DNA from: Mycobacterium alsense
Lineage (GTDB): Bacteria; Actinomycetota; Actinomycetes; Mycobacteriales; Mycobacteriaceae
Assembly (NCBI RefSeq): GCF_002086635.1
Contig: NZ_MVHD01000005.1
Coordinates: 1 to 64,000 of the forward strand
Reading direction: 5' to 3'
Length of the DNA stretch: 64,000 nucleotides
Notes under the pieces: model-generated
What the model was told of the DNA's origin: nothing
Seen by the model: the letters and a program-made list of their open reading frames with translations, nothing else
The model's database searches: none
Program-made: the position numbers and the translations under genes
In this document: piece after piece, positions 34,734-42,682 of the stretch
Layout of the letters: every line of letters starts with the position of its first letter
Position numbering within the stretch: position 1 is the stretch's first letter

Positions 34734-35447
34734 TCAGACGGCCTTGGTCACGCCGACGTAGGACAGCACCACATCGGATTGGTCGGTCGATCGGGTCAAC
34801 GTCGCATACGAGCGGATGAACGACTGCCCCACGCACCCGTCGATCTTGACGTGGAAGTTGCTGATCATGACCCAGGGACTGGGACCCTTGAACTGTTTCT
34901 TGACCACCGGCACCACAAACACGAGGCCGGGCTTGAGTCCGACGCTGACCACGCCGTTGACCGGTGCGGAGACGAACGGCAAGAGGGGCGGCAGCGTGCC
35001 GGTGGCATCGAACGTGGGGGCGATCCCGGGGTTGAGGCCGATACCGCCTTCCATGATGACACCGTTGGACGTGCTCATATCGATCCCGCAGCCGATTTGG
35101 AAGCCGACCTCCAGGACGCCGCGCGGCTCTGCCGGTCCTATCAGCGAGCCGACGAACGTACCGCTGGCCATGTATTCGCGTGACGAGACGGCGGTGGTCA
35201 ACGGCGGCACCGGAATTTGCATCTCGTCCTTCGCGCCGAGCCCGAGGGTCCAGCCATCCGGAGTTTGCAGGGTCGAGGGAGGATTCGACGGCACCCTTCC
35301 GTCCGCCGGCGGCGCCGCATCGGGAGGGGCTGCGCCGGACTCGGGTTCGGCGCCTGTCGACGGCGCCATGACCACCGACACGACGAGGCAGACGGCGACA
35401 GCCACGGCACGACGAACGACGACGGCTATCGGCCTCACGGGCGACAC
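34734..35447 (-). CDS. MspA-family outer-membrane porin
   Basis: 237 residues, GTG start with GGAG 9 nt upstream. A signal peptide (hydrophobic VRRAVAVAVCLVVSVVMAPSTGA) is followed by a Pro/Ala segment, then the MspA fold: DGWTLGLGAKDEMQIPVPPL, GTFVGSLIGP, VGFQIGCGIDMSTSNGVIMEGGIGLNPGI and the closing FHVKIDGCVGQSFIRSYATLTRSTDQSDVVLSYVGVTKAV. Octameric MspA porins form hydrophilic channels across the mycomembrane. Such porins are absent from M. tuberculosis, so its presence here is a useful species marker. Convergent with the ACAD gene. Confidence 0.9.
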   Translation of the reverse strand: MSPVRPIAVVVRRAVAVAVCLVVSVVMAPSTGAEPESGAAPPDAAPPADGRVPSNPPSTLQTPDGWTLGLGAKDEMQIPVPPLTTAVSSREYMASGTFVGSLIGPAEPRGVLEVGFQIGCGIDMSTSNGVIMEGGIGLNPGIAPTFDATGTLPPLLPFVSAPVNGVVSVGLKPGLVFVVPVVKKQFKGPSPWVMISNFHVKIDGCVGQSFIRSYATLTRSTDQSDVVLSYVGVTKAV

Positions 35448-35595
35448 GCTACGCAGGCTCCAATTCGAGTCGCGAAATTTGCTGGACGGCGAACCAAAGT
35501 TGTTGTGCGTTCGTGATTGTTATGCGATGTAAACTCGGCAGCAGGCGGCTACCTCTTGAGATGACCAATCATCGGCAGACGAGGAGAGGGCGGCG

Positions 35596-35841
35596 ATGAC
35601 GCTTCGCACGTGCGCTCGTGGGCTGCTGGCCGGCGCGACCGTTGCCATGGCGCTGGCCGGCGGCACCGGGATCGCCCGCGCGTCGCCGGACCCCGCCCTG
35701 CCGCCCATTCCCCCGTCGATCGACGAATGGCTGACGGAGTTTCCGACCACGTTCGTGAACCCGATGGACGAAGGCGGCCCGGCAACCGACTGGGACGGCG
35801 TCGGAATGTACTGCGAAAACATCTACGTCCGCTGCAGCTGA
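35596..35841 (+). CDS. Small secreted protein
   Basis: 81 residues. A clear signal peptide (RTCARGLLAGATVAMALAGGTGIARA) ends before SPDPALPPIPPS; the mature part is about 50 residues with two cysteines near the C-terminus (MYCENIYVRCS) that may form a disulphide. It is conserved-looking in mycobacteria but no function is known. Divergent from mspA, with about 150 bp between; its own RBS GAGGAGAGGG is present. Confidence 0.65.
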   Translation: MTLRTCARGLLAGATVAMALAGGTGIARASPDPALPPIPPSIDEWLTEFPTTFVNPMDEGGPATDWDGVGMYCENIYVRCS

Positions 35842-35844
35842 TCG

Positions 35845-36801
35845 TCAGTCCAGCATCGACCGGGCGCGCGTCAGCAGCCGCGGTAAGACGGCCGCCATGG
35901 CTTCCAGTTCCGCTCGCGGAGCGCGCCTTCGGCGATTGTGCTTGACGATCAGCGACCACGTGGCGGCGGACTTGAAGCACGCCAGCGCGGTGAACCAGCC
36001 CAGGTCGGAGACGTCGCGGCCCAGCTCGTCCCGATAGATCTCGGCGAGTTCGCTTGCGGGGGGCACGATCCCGGCATCCGGAACGCGCCGGTAGGTGTCC
36101 GGATCACAGTTGATCAGGAACCAGCCCGCATCGATGCGCGGATCACCGACGGACCAGATCTCCCAATCGATCACCGCGCTGATGTGGCGCCCCTCGGCGA
36201 GCAGGTTGCCGAGCCGGAAGTCACCGTGCACCACGCCGGGCCCCACGGCCCTTGGCACACAGGACAACAGCGCGTCGCGCACCTCCTCCCAGCCGGGAGC
36301 CAGCGCCGCATCGACGGTCTGCAGCGTGTCACACCAGCGGCGGACCTCCGCGGCCGGATCGATCACCGGTTCCCCACCCAGGCCCAGGTCGGCCGGCGAC
36401 AGGTTGTGCAGGGCGGCCATGACGCGGCTCGCGTTGCGGTATCGCTCGGGCAGGTCGGCGCTGGGCGGGCAACCGTCGAACAACGGCTCCACGCAGTCGC
36501 CCCCGACGCGGGACATCACGAAGAGCGGCGGCGCATCCGGCGGGTCGCCCGAATCCTCCCACAGCACGCGAGGTACCGGAACCGACGTCGCCGTAAGCGC
36601 TTTCATGATGCGAGCCTGCCTCAGCACGTCGCGGTGCGCCACCGGCTCGACACCGGGCGGGGCGACCTTGATCACCACCGCTTGGCCGTCGCGCTCACCC
36701 CGGAAGGTCAGGCTGGAGGCGCCGCCGGCGAGCGGGCCGACGCCGGTAACGCCGGCGGCGTGCAGCCGGCGTCGCAGCGCCTCGGGGTCGAGCTCGACCA
36801 T
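35845..36801 (-). CDS. APH/ACAD10-type phosphotransferase-family protein
   Basis: 318 residues. Kinase-like fold: GGASSLTFRGERDGQAVVIKVAP (nucleotide loop), VVHGDFRLGNLL (catalytic HGD-x4-N) and AVIDWEIWSVGDPRIDAGW (metal Asp, DWE). These proteins act in phosphorylation of hydroxyacyl-CoA substrates (ACAD10/11 N-terminal kinase) or of small molecules; antibiotic phosphorylation is unlikely in this context. Its start directly follows the SDR stop (TGAATG), so they are one operon. Confidence 0.88.
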   Translation of the reverse strand: MVELDPEALRRRLHAAGVTGVGPLAGGASSLTFRGERDGQAVVIKVAPPGVEPVAHRDVLRQARIMKALTATSVPVPRVLWEDSGDPPDAPPLFVMSRVGGDCVEPLFDGCPPSADLPERYRNASRVMAALHNLSPADLGLGGEPVIDPAAEVRRWCDTLQTVDAALAPGWEEVRDALLSCVPRAVGPGVVHGDFRLGNLLAEGRHISAVIDWEIWSVGDPRIDAGWFLINCDPDTYRRVPDAGIVPPASELAEIYRDELGRDVSDLGWFTALACFKSAATWSLIVKHNRRRRAPRAELEAMAAVLPRLLTRARSMLD

Positions 36802-37596
36802 TCAGCGCTCCTGCCGGCCCACTTCGGCGAGGAACGACTGGGTGTGCGCGATGCGCCCGGTCAGCGTCTTCGGATCGCCGGTGCACAACCGAAAGGCGGT
36901 CTCGGTGATCAGTTCGATGTCCTCGGTGTCGGTCTTGGCCAAGTCCAGGGTGCCGGCGCCGGGCGTGGCCACCGGGTTCGTCGGCGCCGCGGCGTTGACC
37001 GCGATGCCGTCGTCGTACAGCTCGGCGGCAAGGCTTTTGGTCAGCCGGTTGAGCGCGGCCTTGACCGTCCCGTAGACGCCGAAGCCCGCGGTCCGGTCGA
37101 ACTCGGAGAACGGCGGCCCGGGCGGCAGGTCGCCGCCGACCGACGTCACATTGAGGATCCAGCCCCGGCCCCGCTCGCGCATCGCGGGGATCGCCAACTG
37201 GCTCAGGTGCAACGGCGCGAGCACGTGCATCTCGATCATGAGGCGGGCGCGGCGTTCGGGGAACCCGTCGAGCGGCCGCAGGAAGGTGACCGCGGCGTTG
37301 TTGACAAGGATGTCGGGCGGGCCGACCGCGCTCACCACCTCGGCGAAAAGCCTTTCGCGCTCCTCGGATTGGGAAAGATCAGCCTGGATCGCGACGGCCT
37401 TGCCGCCGGCGTCGACGATCTCGTCGCGGGTCTGGCTCAGCGACCCCTGGTATTTGGGGTCCGGGTCCATCGTGCGGGCGGTCAGCGCCACGGAGGCGCC
37501 GCGGGCGGCCAGCCGCGCGGCGATCGCCTTGCCCAGGCCGCGGCTGCTTCCGGTGACGAGAGCCACCATCCCGTCGCACCGTTGCTCTGCGCCCAT
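36802..37596 (-). CDS. SDR-family dehydrogenase
   Basis: 264 residues. TGSSRGLG cofactor motif near residue 16, NNAAVT at about 100, catalytic TSVGG plus YGTVK. I chose the ATG at 37596 because GGAGG stands 7 nt upstream; the ATG at 37602 would overlap it. First gene of the operon with the APH-like kinase. An AGAGAATGCCATTATC element lies 50-66 bp upstream. Substrate presumably a hydroxyacyl-CoA or alcohol; not readable. Confidence 0.88.
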   Translation of the reverse strand: MGAEQRCDGMVALVTGSSRGLGKAIAARLAARGASVALTARTMDPDPKYQGSLSQTRDEIVDAGGKAVAIQADLSQSEERERLFAEVVSAVGPPDILVNNAAVTFLRPLDGFPERRARLMIEMHVLAPLHLSQLAIPAMRERGRGWILNVTSVGGDLPPGPPFSEFDRTAGFGVYGTVKAALNRLTKSLAAELYDDGIAVNAAAPTNPVATPGAGTLDLAKTDTEDIELITETAFRLCTGDPKTLTGRIAHTQSFLAEVGRQER

Positions 37597-37646
37597 GTGC
37601 ATGCCTCCAGTCCTCGTCCGCCGTGCGGAAACGGCTTCTCCGAACT

Positions 37647-37662
37647 AGAGAATGCCATTATC
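37647..37662. promoter_or_regulatory. AGAGAATGCCATTATC element upstream of SDR-kinase operon
   Basis: Imperfect inverted repeat GAGAAT-GCC-ATTATC, similar to the site at 31461-31475. It overlaps the 3' end of the hydrolase gene and lies 51 bp before the SDR start, a candidate operator shared with the hydratase operon. Confidence 0.4.
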
Positions 37663-38587
37663 GCCCGTCGACCGGAAGGGCGGTCGCCACCCAGCCGAGC
37701 AGTCGAGACCACAGTCGGTGGCGACTCGACGCCATGTTGTGGCAGTGCGCGCTGTCGGCCAGGACGACCGTCGTGATGTCGGGGCTGCTGCGATACAGGG
37801 CGGCCTCCGCGCGGGGGTCGGGCGAGACGTCGACGACGCCGTAGCCGAGCAGCACCGGGACGTCGATCCGCGCGGCGTGCTCGGCGACGACGCCGGGAAT
37901 CATCGCGGTGCCGAACACCCGCGGCACCACCGACTTCGCGGTGACGCAGTCCGCGGCCACGACGTCGGCGGGCACGTCGCCGAGGTGGAACCAGCTCTGC
38001 AGGTATTCGCGCGGGCCCTCGAAGTAGGGGTCCGGAAGAGCCGACAGGAGTTGCCGCGCCAGCTCGTCGCGGCCCTGCGGGGTCGCGGCCCGGGCGATGA
38101 ACGCCGGCTCCAGGTTCAGCGGCGCGACGTGTTGGTTGGTGCAGCCGAGCGCCGCCAAGGCGGCGTAGCTCCCGAACAGCGCCTGCTGGACGATGGCCAG
38201 GTACGCACCCAGGGAATGCGCCACGGCGATCGCGGGGGCGCGGTCACCGGCGACGGCCGGCAGCGCGGAGACGGCCCGCGCGAGCGCGGCGGCGATGTCG
38301 TCGAAGTCGAAAGCGCGTGCCGGCTTGGAACTTTCGCCGGTTCCCAGCGGATCGATCGTCACGACGGCGTAGCCGTTATCGGTGGCGAATTCGGCGAAGC
38401 TGTAGCCGTCGCGGCCGGGAATGTTCAGGTCCCAGTATTCGCGGCTGTAGGTGCCGCCCGGCAGGCAGACGAGGACGGCGGGCGCGGCGGCGCCGTCGGC
38501 CGCCGGGTAATAGGTCGCCGCCAACGACGCGTGCTCGCCGATCGCGTCGCTGACGTCGAAGCGCATCGGTCGTGCGGATACGGTCAT
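37658..38587 (-). CDS. Alpha/beta-hydrolase
   Basis: 309 residues. Nucleophile elbow VAHSLGAY (Ser in GxSxG-like AHSLG), preceded by the LVCLPGGTYSREYWDL oxyanion region and followed by a cap domain; Asp likely in the VVDVSPDP stretch and His in DSAHCHN. Carboxylesterase or lipase-like, acting on an unknown ester. It is encoded upstream of the SDR-kinase pair on the same strand, 61 bp away, and may share its regulation. Confidence 0.85.
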   Translation of the reverse strand: MTVSARPMRFDVSDAIGEHASLAATYYPAADGAAAPAVLVCLPGGTYSREYWDLNIPGRDGYSFAEFATDNGYAVVTIDPLGTGESSKPARAFDFDDIAAALARAVSALPAVAGDRAPAIAVAHSLGAYLAIVQQALFGSYAALAALGCTNQHVAPLNLEPAFIARAATPQGRDELARQLLSALPDPYFEGPREYLQSWFHLGDVPADVVAADCVTAKSVVPRVFGTAMIPGVVAEHAARIDVPVLLGYGVVDVSPDPRAEAALYRSSPDITTVVLADSAHCHNMASSRHRLWSRLLGWVATALPVDGR

Positions 38588-38652
38588 GGCGCGCCTTTCG
38601 TCGTAGCCTGATGAGTCATCGTGGGGATGATTCCACCGTGCGAGGAGGAGCT

Positions 38653-38976
38653 TTGACCTACCTCATCCTGCTGTGCGCGATCTTCGCCGAGGTGGTGGCG
38701 ACCAGCCTGCTCAAGAGCACCGAAGGGTTCAGCCGGCTCTGGCCGACGGTCACCTGCCTGGCCGGTTACGCCATCTCCTTCGCGCTGCTGGCGCTGGCGA
38801 TCTCGCGCGGCATGCGCACCGACGTCGCCTACGCGTTGTGGTCGGCGATCGGCACGGCCGCGATCGTGGCGATCGCAGTGCTGTTCCTCGGCTCCCCCAT
38901 CTCCGTGGCGAAGATCGCCGGCATCGCGCTGATCATCGCGGGCGTGGTCACGTTGAACCTGGCCGGCGCCCATTAG
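38653..38976 (+). CDS. mmr: SMR-family multidrug efflux pump Mmr
   Basis: 107 residues from TTG 38653, preceded by GAGGAGGAG. Four transmembrane helices; the membrane-embedded Glu of the family is in LILLCAIFAEVVATSLLKS (Glu at position 13), and the sequence ends TLNLAGAH as in recalled Rv3065. It exports lipophilic cations as a dimer driven by protons. The start was set by length and the RBS, since an upstream ATG would add 27 unrelated residues. Confidence 0.93.
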   Translation: MTYLILLCAIFAEVVATSLLKSTEGFSRLWPTVTCLAGYAISFALLALAISRGMRTDVAYALWSAIGTAAIVAIAVLFLGSPISVAKIAGIALIIAGVVTLNLAGAH

Positions 38977-39045
38977 GTAACGCATGACGTAACGCGCGGA
39001 CGCCCTTCTCAGAAAAGCAACCTGAGACCACGAGAAGGACACGGC

Positions 39046-39747
39046 ATGATCGGTACCCGCACCGCGGCGGCCCTGGCGGGCGCGGCCGCGCTGGGCATGG
39101 CCCTGGGCCTCGCCGCGGGAACCGCGCACGCCGGTCCCCGCCCGCCCAGCGGCGAGGGCACGTTGTACGGCAATCCCGCTGCGGCCGCCCCGTTCTGGCG
39201 GTACCAGGGATACGACGACGACTGCGTGGAAATGGCGGTCGCCGACGTCGTGGGCGAGCTGACCGGCCGCCAACCCTCCGAGCGCGACGTCGTCAAGCTG
39301 GCTCAGACCACCCCCAGCACCGTCCACCCCGGGCCCGTCTACGTCAAGCCGAAAAAACACACGGCCGGAGCCGGCACCTCTTTCGACGACGAACCGCTGC
39401 TACTCGCGCACTACGGGATCCACGCGGTGGCCACCGACGAGGAACGCGCCGCGAAATCCGGCGTGCCCACGGGCATGACCGAACTCGAGCGGGACCTGGC
39501 CCAGGGGCGCAAGGTGATCGCGGGGGTCAACTCCGAGGTCATCTGGGAAGAGCCCGTCGAGGACAAGACCCCGGACGGTCGACCCGAAGCCAACCACGCG
39601 GTGGTGGTCACCGGCGTCGACACCGCCGCCGGAGTGGTGTACCTCAACGACAGCGGCAGCGAGGACGGCCGAAGCGAGCGGGTACCGATCGATGTCTTCG
39701 CCCGGTCGTGGGCCAGCAGCGACGACCAAATGACCGTCACCGATTAG
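39046..39747 (+). CDS. Secreted C39-like cysteine-peptidase fold protein
   Basis: 233 residues. Signal peptide MIGTRTAAALAGAAALGMALGLAAGTAHA, then GYDDDCVEMAVADVVGELTGRQPSERDVVKLAQ with the candidate catalytic Cys, and NHAVVVTGVDTAAGVVYLNDSGSEDG with the candidate His. That is the peptidase_C39-like arrangement. Whether it is an active peptidase is unknown. It converges with the PE-PPE gene and overlaps its end by 4 bp. Wall remodelling or peptide processing are possible roles. Confidence 0.82.
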   Translation: MIGTRTAAALAGAAALGMALGLAAGTAHAGPRPPSGEGTLYGNPAAAAPFWRYQGYDDDCVEMAVADVVGELTGRQPSERDVVKLAQTTPSTVHPGPVYVKPKKHTAGAGTSFDDEPLLLAHYGIHAVATDEERAAKSGVPTGMTELERDLAQGRKVIAGVNSEVIWEEPVEDKTPDGRPEANHAVVVTGVDTAAGVVYLNDSGSEDGRSERVPIDVFARSWASSDDQMTVTD

Positions 39748-41222
39748 TTCGGCACCAAACCCATCAGCCGGCCCTCGAACCCGGTCAGCAGCGACACCCC
39801 GGTCACCGGGGACTGTGGCAGCGGGAAGTTGAGGCCGGGGTCGGGCACCGGATTGAACGGGTAGCCGGTCGGCATCATCGACGGGGGCAGCAACCCGAGA
39901 TCCACCAACGCGGCCTGCGGCCCCTGAATCGCGCCCAGCGTCAGATACGGCACGATGGTGAATGGGTTCGGAAGTTCGAAAAGGCTGGCGGGGGTGGGGA
40001 TGTCGGCGTACTCACCCGACCCGTAGCCCATGTCGACGATCACCCGCAGGTCCGGCTGCAGCAGGTCCGCCAGCGCGTTGCCGAAGGGCGCCGGCAGGTA
40101 CCACCGCAGCGGGGTGACGAGCGGCAGGTCCTGCGTCAGCAGCTCGTAGTAGGTCGTGTTGCCCGCGTAGCCCGGTGAGGTCGGCAGTTGAACGGCGTTG
40201 GCGGTCTGCGTCGGCGTCAGGTCGACGTAGTCGTGCGTCCCATGCCACAGCGCGAACCCCATGAAAGCGTTCAGGTCGCTTACCGGGTTGAGCACATACC
40301 GCGGGAAGTTGGCCACCATGTCGTACTGGTTGGTGAAAATCACGGTGGGATACGGGGAGTCGGGCGGCGTCGCGCCGCTCATCAGGACGTCGAACAGCGG
40401 GATGTACAGCCCGGGGAACCGTGCGAAGAATCCCCCGCTGGGGGTGCCGGGGTTGCCGGTCAAAAAGAACGAAAGCCTGTTTGGGTCGGGCGGGTTGGCC
40501 GTGGCCATCAGGTTCCGGATCTCGTCGGTCGCCACAAGCGCACCTTGTGAGGTGCCGTAGACGATCACCCGGTTGCCCGCGGCCAGCTCGGTTTCGATGG
40601 CGCCGTGGAGCACCTGCACGCCCCGCGCCACCGACTGACCCAGCGTCAGGTTCCCGAGCTGCGGAGTGACCGGCCAGAACTGCTCCGGGGTGAAGAGCGC
40701 CTGCCCCAGCGCCCCGGTGAGGGGCGACAGCGCCGGGTTGTCCAGGAAGCCGGCCATGATCGCGTCGACGTACCTGGCGTCCGGCAGCGGGAACGTGGTG
40801 CCGCCGACGATCAGCGCGACCGACCCGTTGTTCGGCACGATCAGCGGCGGGACGCTCGTGGGGGCGGGACCCTCGGCCTGCGCGACGAGCGGGACCAACG
40901 GCGCCTCCAGCGCGGTGATCGCGTCGCGCAGCGCCTGCTGTCCGGCCTGCTCGGTCTCGGCGTAGGCGGCGTTGGCCGCGGTCAGCAGCTCAATGAACCG
41001 CCGGCGGAACGCGTCACCCTGGGCGGCCAGCTCCTGATAGACGGCGGATTGGGCGTTGAACAGCGGCGTGATCGCCGCGCTGACCGCGTCGGCCCCGGCG
41101 GGCGGGATGTCGCTCGTCGGCAACGCGGCCACGGCGCCCGCCTCCTCGAGAACCGCGCCGAGGTTGCCGACGGCGTCCGCTGCCGACGCCAGACCCACGG
41201 GAACGACCTGCATCTGGACCAT
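39744..41222 (-). CDS. PE protein with PE-PPE serine-hydrolase domain
   Basis: 492 residues. The N-terminal PE domain (about 1-100) runs VVPVGLASAADAVGNLGAVLEEAG, a helical hairpin used by type VII secretion. The C-terminal PE-PPE domain is an alpha/beta hydrolase with the elbow VIVYGTSQGALVATDEI (Ser in GTSQG). It is predicted to be a secreted esterase or lipase. I chose the ATG at 41222; the frame runs 32 residues further upstream but a PE start belongs here. No PPE or ESX gene is adjacent. Divergent from a DUF732-type secreted protein. Confidence 0.88.
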   Translation of the reverse strand: MVQMQVVPVGLASAADAVGNLGAVLEEAGAVAALPTSDIPPAGADAVSAAITPLFNAQSAVYQELAAQGDAFRRRFIELLTAANAAYAETEQAGQQALRDAITALEAPLVPLVAQAEGPAPTSVPPLIVPNNGSVALIVGGTTFPLPDARYVDAIMAGFLDNPALSPLTGALGQALFTPEQFWPVTPQLGNLTLGQSVARGVQVLHGAIETELAAGNRVIVYGTSQGALVATDEIRNLMATANPPDPNRLSFFLTGNPGTPSGGFFARFPGLYIPLFDVLMSGATPPDSPYPTVIFTNQYDMVANFPRYVLNPVSDLNAFMGFALWHGTHDYVDLTPTQTANAVQLPTSPGYAGNTTYYELLTQDLPLVTPLRWYLPAPFGNALADLLQPDLRVIVDMGYGSGEYADIPTPASLFELPNPFTIVPYLTLGAIQGPQAALVDLGLLPPSMMPTGYPFNPVPDPGLNFPLPQSPVTGVSLLTGFEGRLMGLVPN

Positions 41223-41317
41223 TCTGGGTGCCGACCGCGGGGCCTGCGGCATATTGGCGGGAAAAACGCCGCCCCCTACACTGGCCGGCAAGGTGCGCGA
41301 CTGAAGGTGAAACGCCA

Positions 41318-41605
41318 TTGGGGAAGTTGACGAAGATCGCCGCCGGCGGGCTCGTCGGCCTGGCGTCGCTGTTCGGCTCGGCGATCGGCTCCGCTATGGC
41401 GCGCGCCGACAGCGACCTGGAGAAGGAGGCCTGCCAGTTGATGGACGACCCGGCCGGGCCCGAAGCGGGTTACGCGCCAGCGGAATACGCGTTCATGATG
41501 CTGCGCGCGAAGATGTCGGCCCAGGCCGCGCGCGACGTCATGTCCCTGGCCACCCAGCAATTCTGTCCCAACCACATCATCGACCTACCGGCCAGCTGGC
41601 GTTAA
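41318..41605 (+). CDS. DUF732-like small secreted protein
   Basis: 95 residues from TTG 41318 (GAAGGTG 7 nt upstream). Signal peptide LTKIAAGGLVGLASLFGSAIGSAMARA, then DSDLEKEACQLMDDPAGPEAGYAPAEYAFMMLRAKMSAQAARDVMSLATQQFCPNHIIDLPASW, with two cysteines as in DUF732 proteins. Function unknown. Divergent from the PE-PPE gene, convergent with the regulator at 41616. Confidence 0.7.
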   Translation: MGKLTKIAAGGLVGLASLFGSAIGSAMARADSDLEKEACQLMDDPAGPEAGYAPAEYAFMMLRAKMSAQAARDVMSLATQQFCPNHIIDLPASWR

Positions 41606-41615
41606 CCAATCGGGC

Positions 41616-42290
41616 TCATTCGGCGTTTTCCAGCGGCGTCAGGTGGGCGACGCACAGGTCCGGTTCGACGAACGGGTCCAGGCGGTCGACGCCAACCGGC
41701 GCCGCTTGGCTTTCCAGCACCCCTTGCATCATCCCCAGGTGGACGGGGCACACGACCTCGGTTCGGGTCTCGGCGAGCTCCAGGAACGGGCAATGCCGCA
41801 AGTCAATCCATTGCTGCCCATCGGATTTGCGGCGTTCGGGGGCAAAGCCGAACTCGTCGAGCACGCCGACGAGGTGGTCGATCGATTCGTCGCTGCTCGT
41901 CTTTTCCCGCTGTTGCTCCGACGCCGTCAACCGCCGACCCCACACACGACCGGCGGCCTGCGCCTTGGCGCTCGGATCGCGGGCGGAGGCAAGGCCTGCC
42001 GCGAGAATTTCGGCCAGCAACCGATAACGGCGAGGCCCGTGGCGGTCCATCTGCGGGATCGCGCGAAACATCAGCGGCGGGCGCCCCGGTCGCTTGCGGT
42101 ACGGCTCGATGTGCTCCACCCGACCGTCGTTGAGCAACGTGTTGAGGTGGAAGCGAACCGTGTTGGGGTGCACGCCAAGCACTTTGGCGATAGCCGTGAT
42201 GCTCATGGGGCTGGACGCCGCCTTCAATACCCGCAGCACATCACGGCGGCGACGCGATGGCCTCCCACGTGACATGCCAACCGCACTCAC
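41616..42290 (-). CDS. SufR-like HTH regulator with C-terminal Cys cluster (paralogue 1)
   Basis: 224 residues, GTG start. Winged HTH: LRVLKAASSPMSITAIAKVLGVHPNTVRFHLNTLLNDGRVEHIEPYRKRPGRPP. The C-terminal half keeps CPFLELAE-x-VVCPVHLGMMQGVLE-x-DLCVAHL, a Cys-Cys-Cys pattern seen in Fe-S sensing SufR-type repressors. Its start overlaps the fdxA stop by GTGA, so it is in the fdxA operon and probably autoregulates through the GTTTACACAA palindrome at 42649. Two more paralogues lie at 47660 and 55954. Cluster binding is inferred, not seen. Confidence 0.8.
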   Translation of the reverse strand: MSAVGMSRGRPSRRRRDVLRVLKAASSPMSITAIAKVLGVHPNTVRFHLNTLLNDGRVEHIEPYRKRPGRPPLMFRAIPQMDRHGPRRYRLLAEILAAGLASARDPSAKAQAAGRVWGRRLTASEQQREKTSSDESIDHLVGVLDEFGFAPERRKSDGQQWIDLRHCPFLELAETRTEVVCPVHLGMMQGVLESQAAPVGVDRLDPFVEPDLCVAHLTPLENAE

Positions 42291-42640
42291 GCGTGCTGCG
42301 TGTCCTGCCTTGGCAGGCCGGCCACCAGCGGTGTGTCGACACCCAGCGGGCCCACCTTGGCGGCCCCGCCCGGTGACCCCAGGGGCTCGTCCCTGCCGGG
42401 GAGGGCATCGAAGAAGAACGCCGCGTTGTCAGCCTGATACGGCTGCAGCTCTTCGGGCAGGTCGTCCTCGTAGTAGATCGCCTGAACGGGGCAGACCGGC
42501 TCGCACGCGCCGCAGTCCACACACTCGTCGGGGTGGATGTAGAGCGACCGGCCGCCCTCGTAGATGCAGTCCACCGGGCACTCCTCCACGCAGGCCCGGT
42601 CCATCACGTCAACACATGGCTTTCCGATCACGTATGCCAT
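42287..42640 (-). CDS. fdxA: 7Fe ferredoxin FdxA
   Basis: 117 residues. Cysteine ligands: CVDVMDRACVEECPVDC for one cluster and CVDCGACEPVCPVQAIY for the other; the layout is the [3Fe-4S][4Fe-4S] type. The C-terminal NAAFFFDALPGRDEPLGSPGGAAKVGPLG is a FdxA trait. The closest recalled protein is FdxA (Rv2007c), a DosR-regulon ferredoxin. The ATG 42640 stands 7 nt after a TAAACT -10, so the message is leaderless; the promoter lies in the 42649 palindrome. It carries electrons, perhaps to the divergent molybdopterin protein or the nitroreductases. Confidence 0.92.
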   Translation of the reverse strand: MAYVIGKPCVDVMDRACVEECPVDCIYEGGRSLYIHPDECVDCGACEPVCPVQAIYYEDDLPEELQPYQADNAAFFFDALPGRDEPLGSPGGAAKVGPLGVDTPLVAGLPRQDTQHA

Positions 42641-42648
42641 GGCGTAGA

Positions 42649-42674
42649 GTTTACACAATGGTGCTTGTATAAAC
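42649..42674. promoter_or_regulatory. GTTTACACAA-N6-TTGTATAAAC operator/promoter, copy 1
   Basis: 26-bp palindrome (9 of 10 arm positions match) between divergent fdxA and the molybdopterin fusion. TAAACT -10 elements within or at both ends lie 7 nt before ATG 42640 and GTG 42683, so one protein bound here would control both leaderless transcripts. Confidence 0.7.
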
Positions 42675-42682
42675 TAGAGGAA

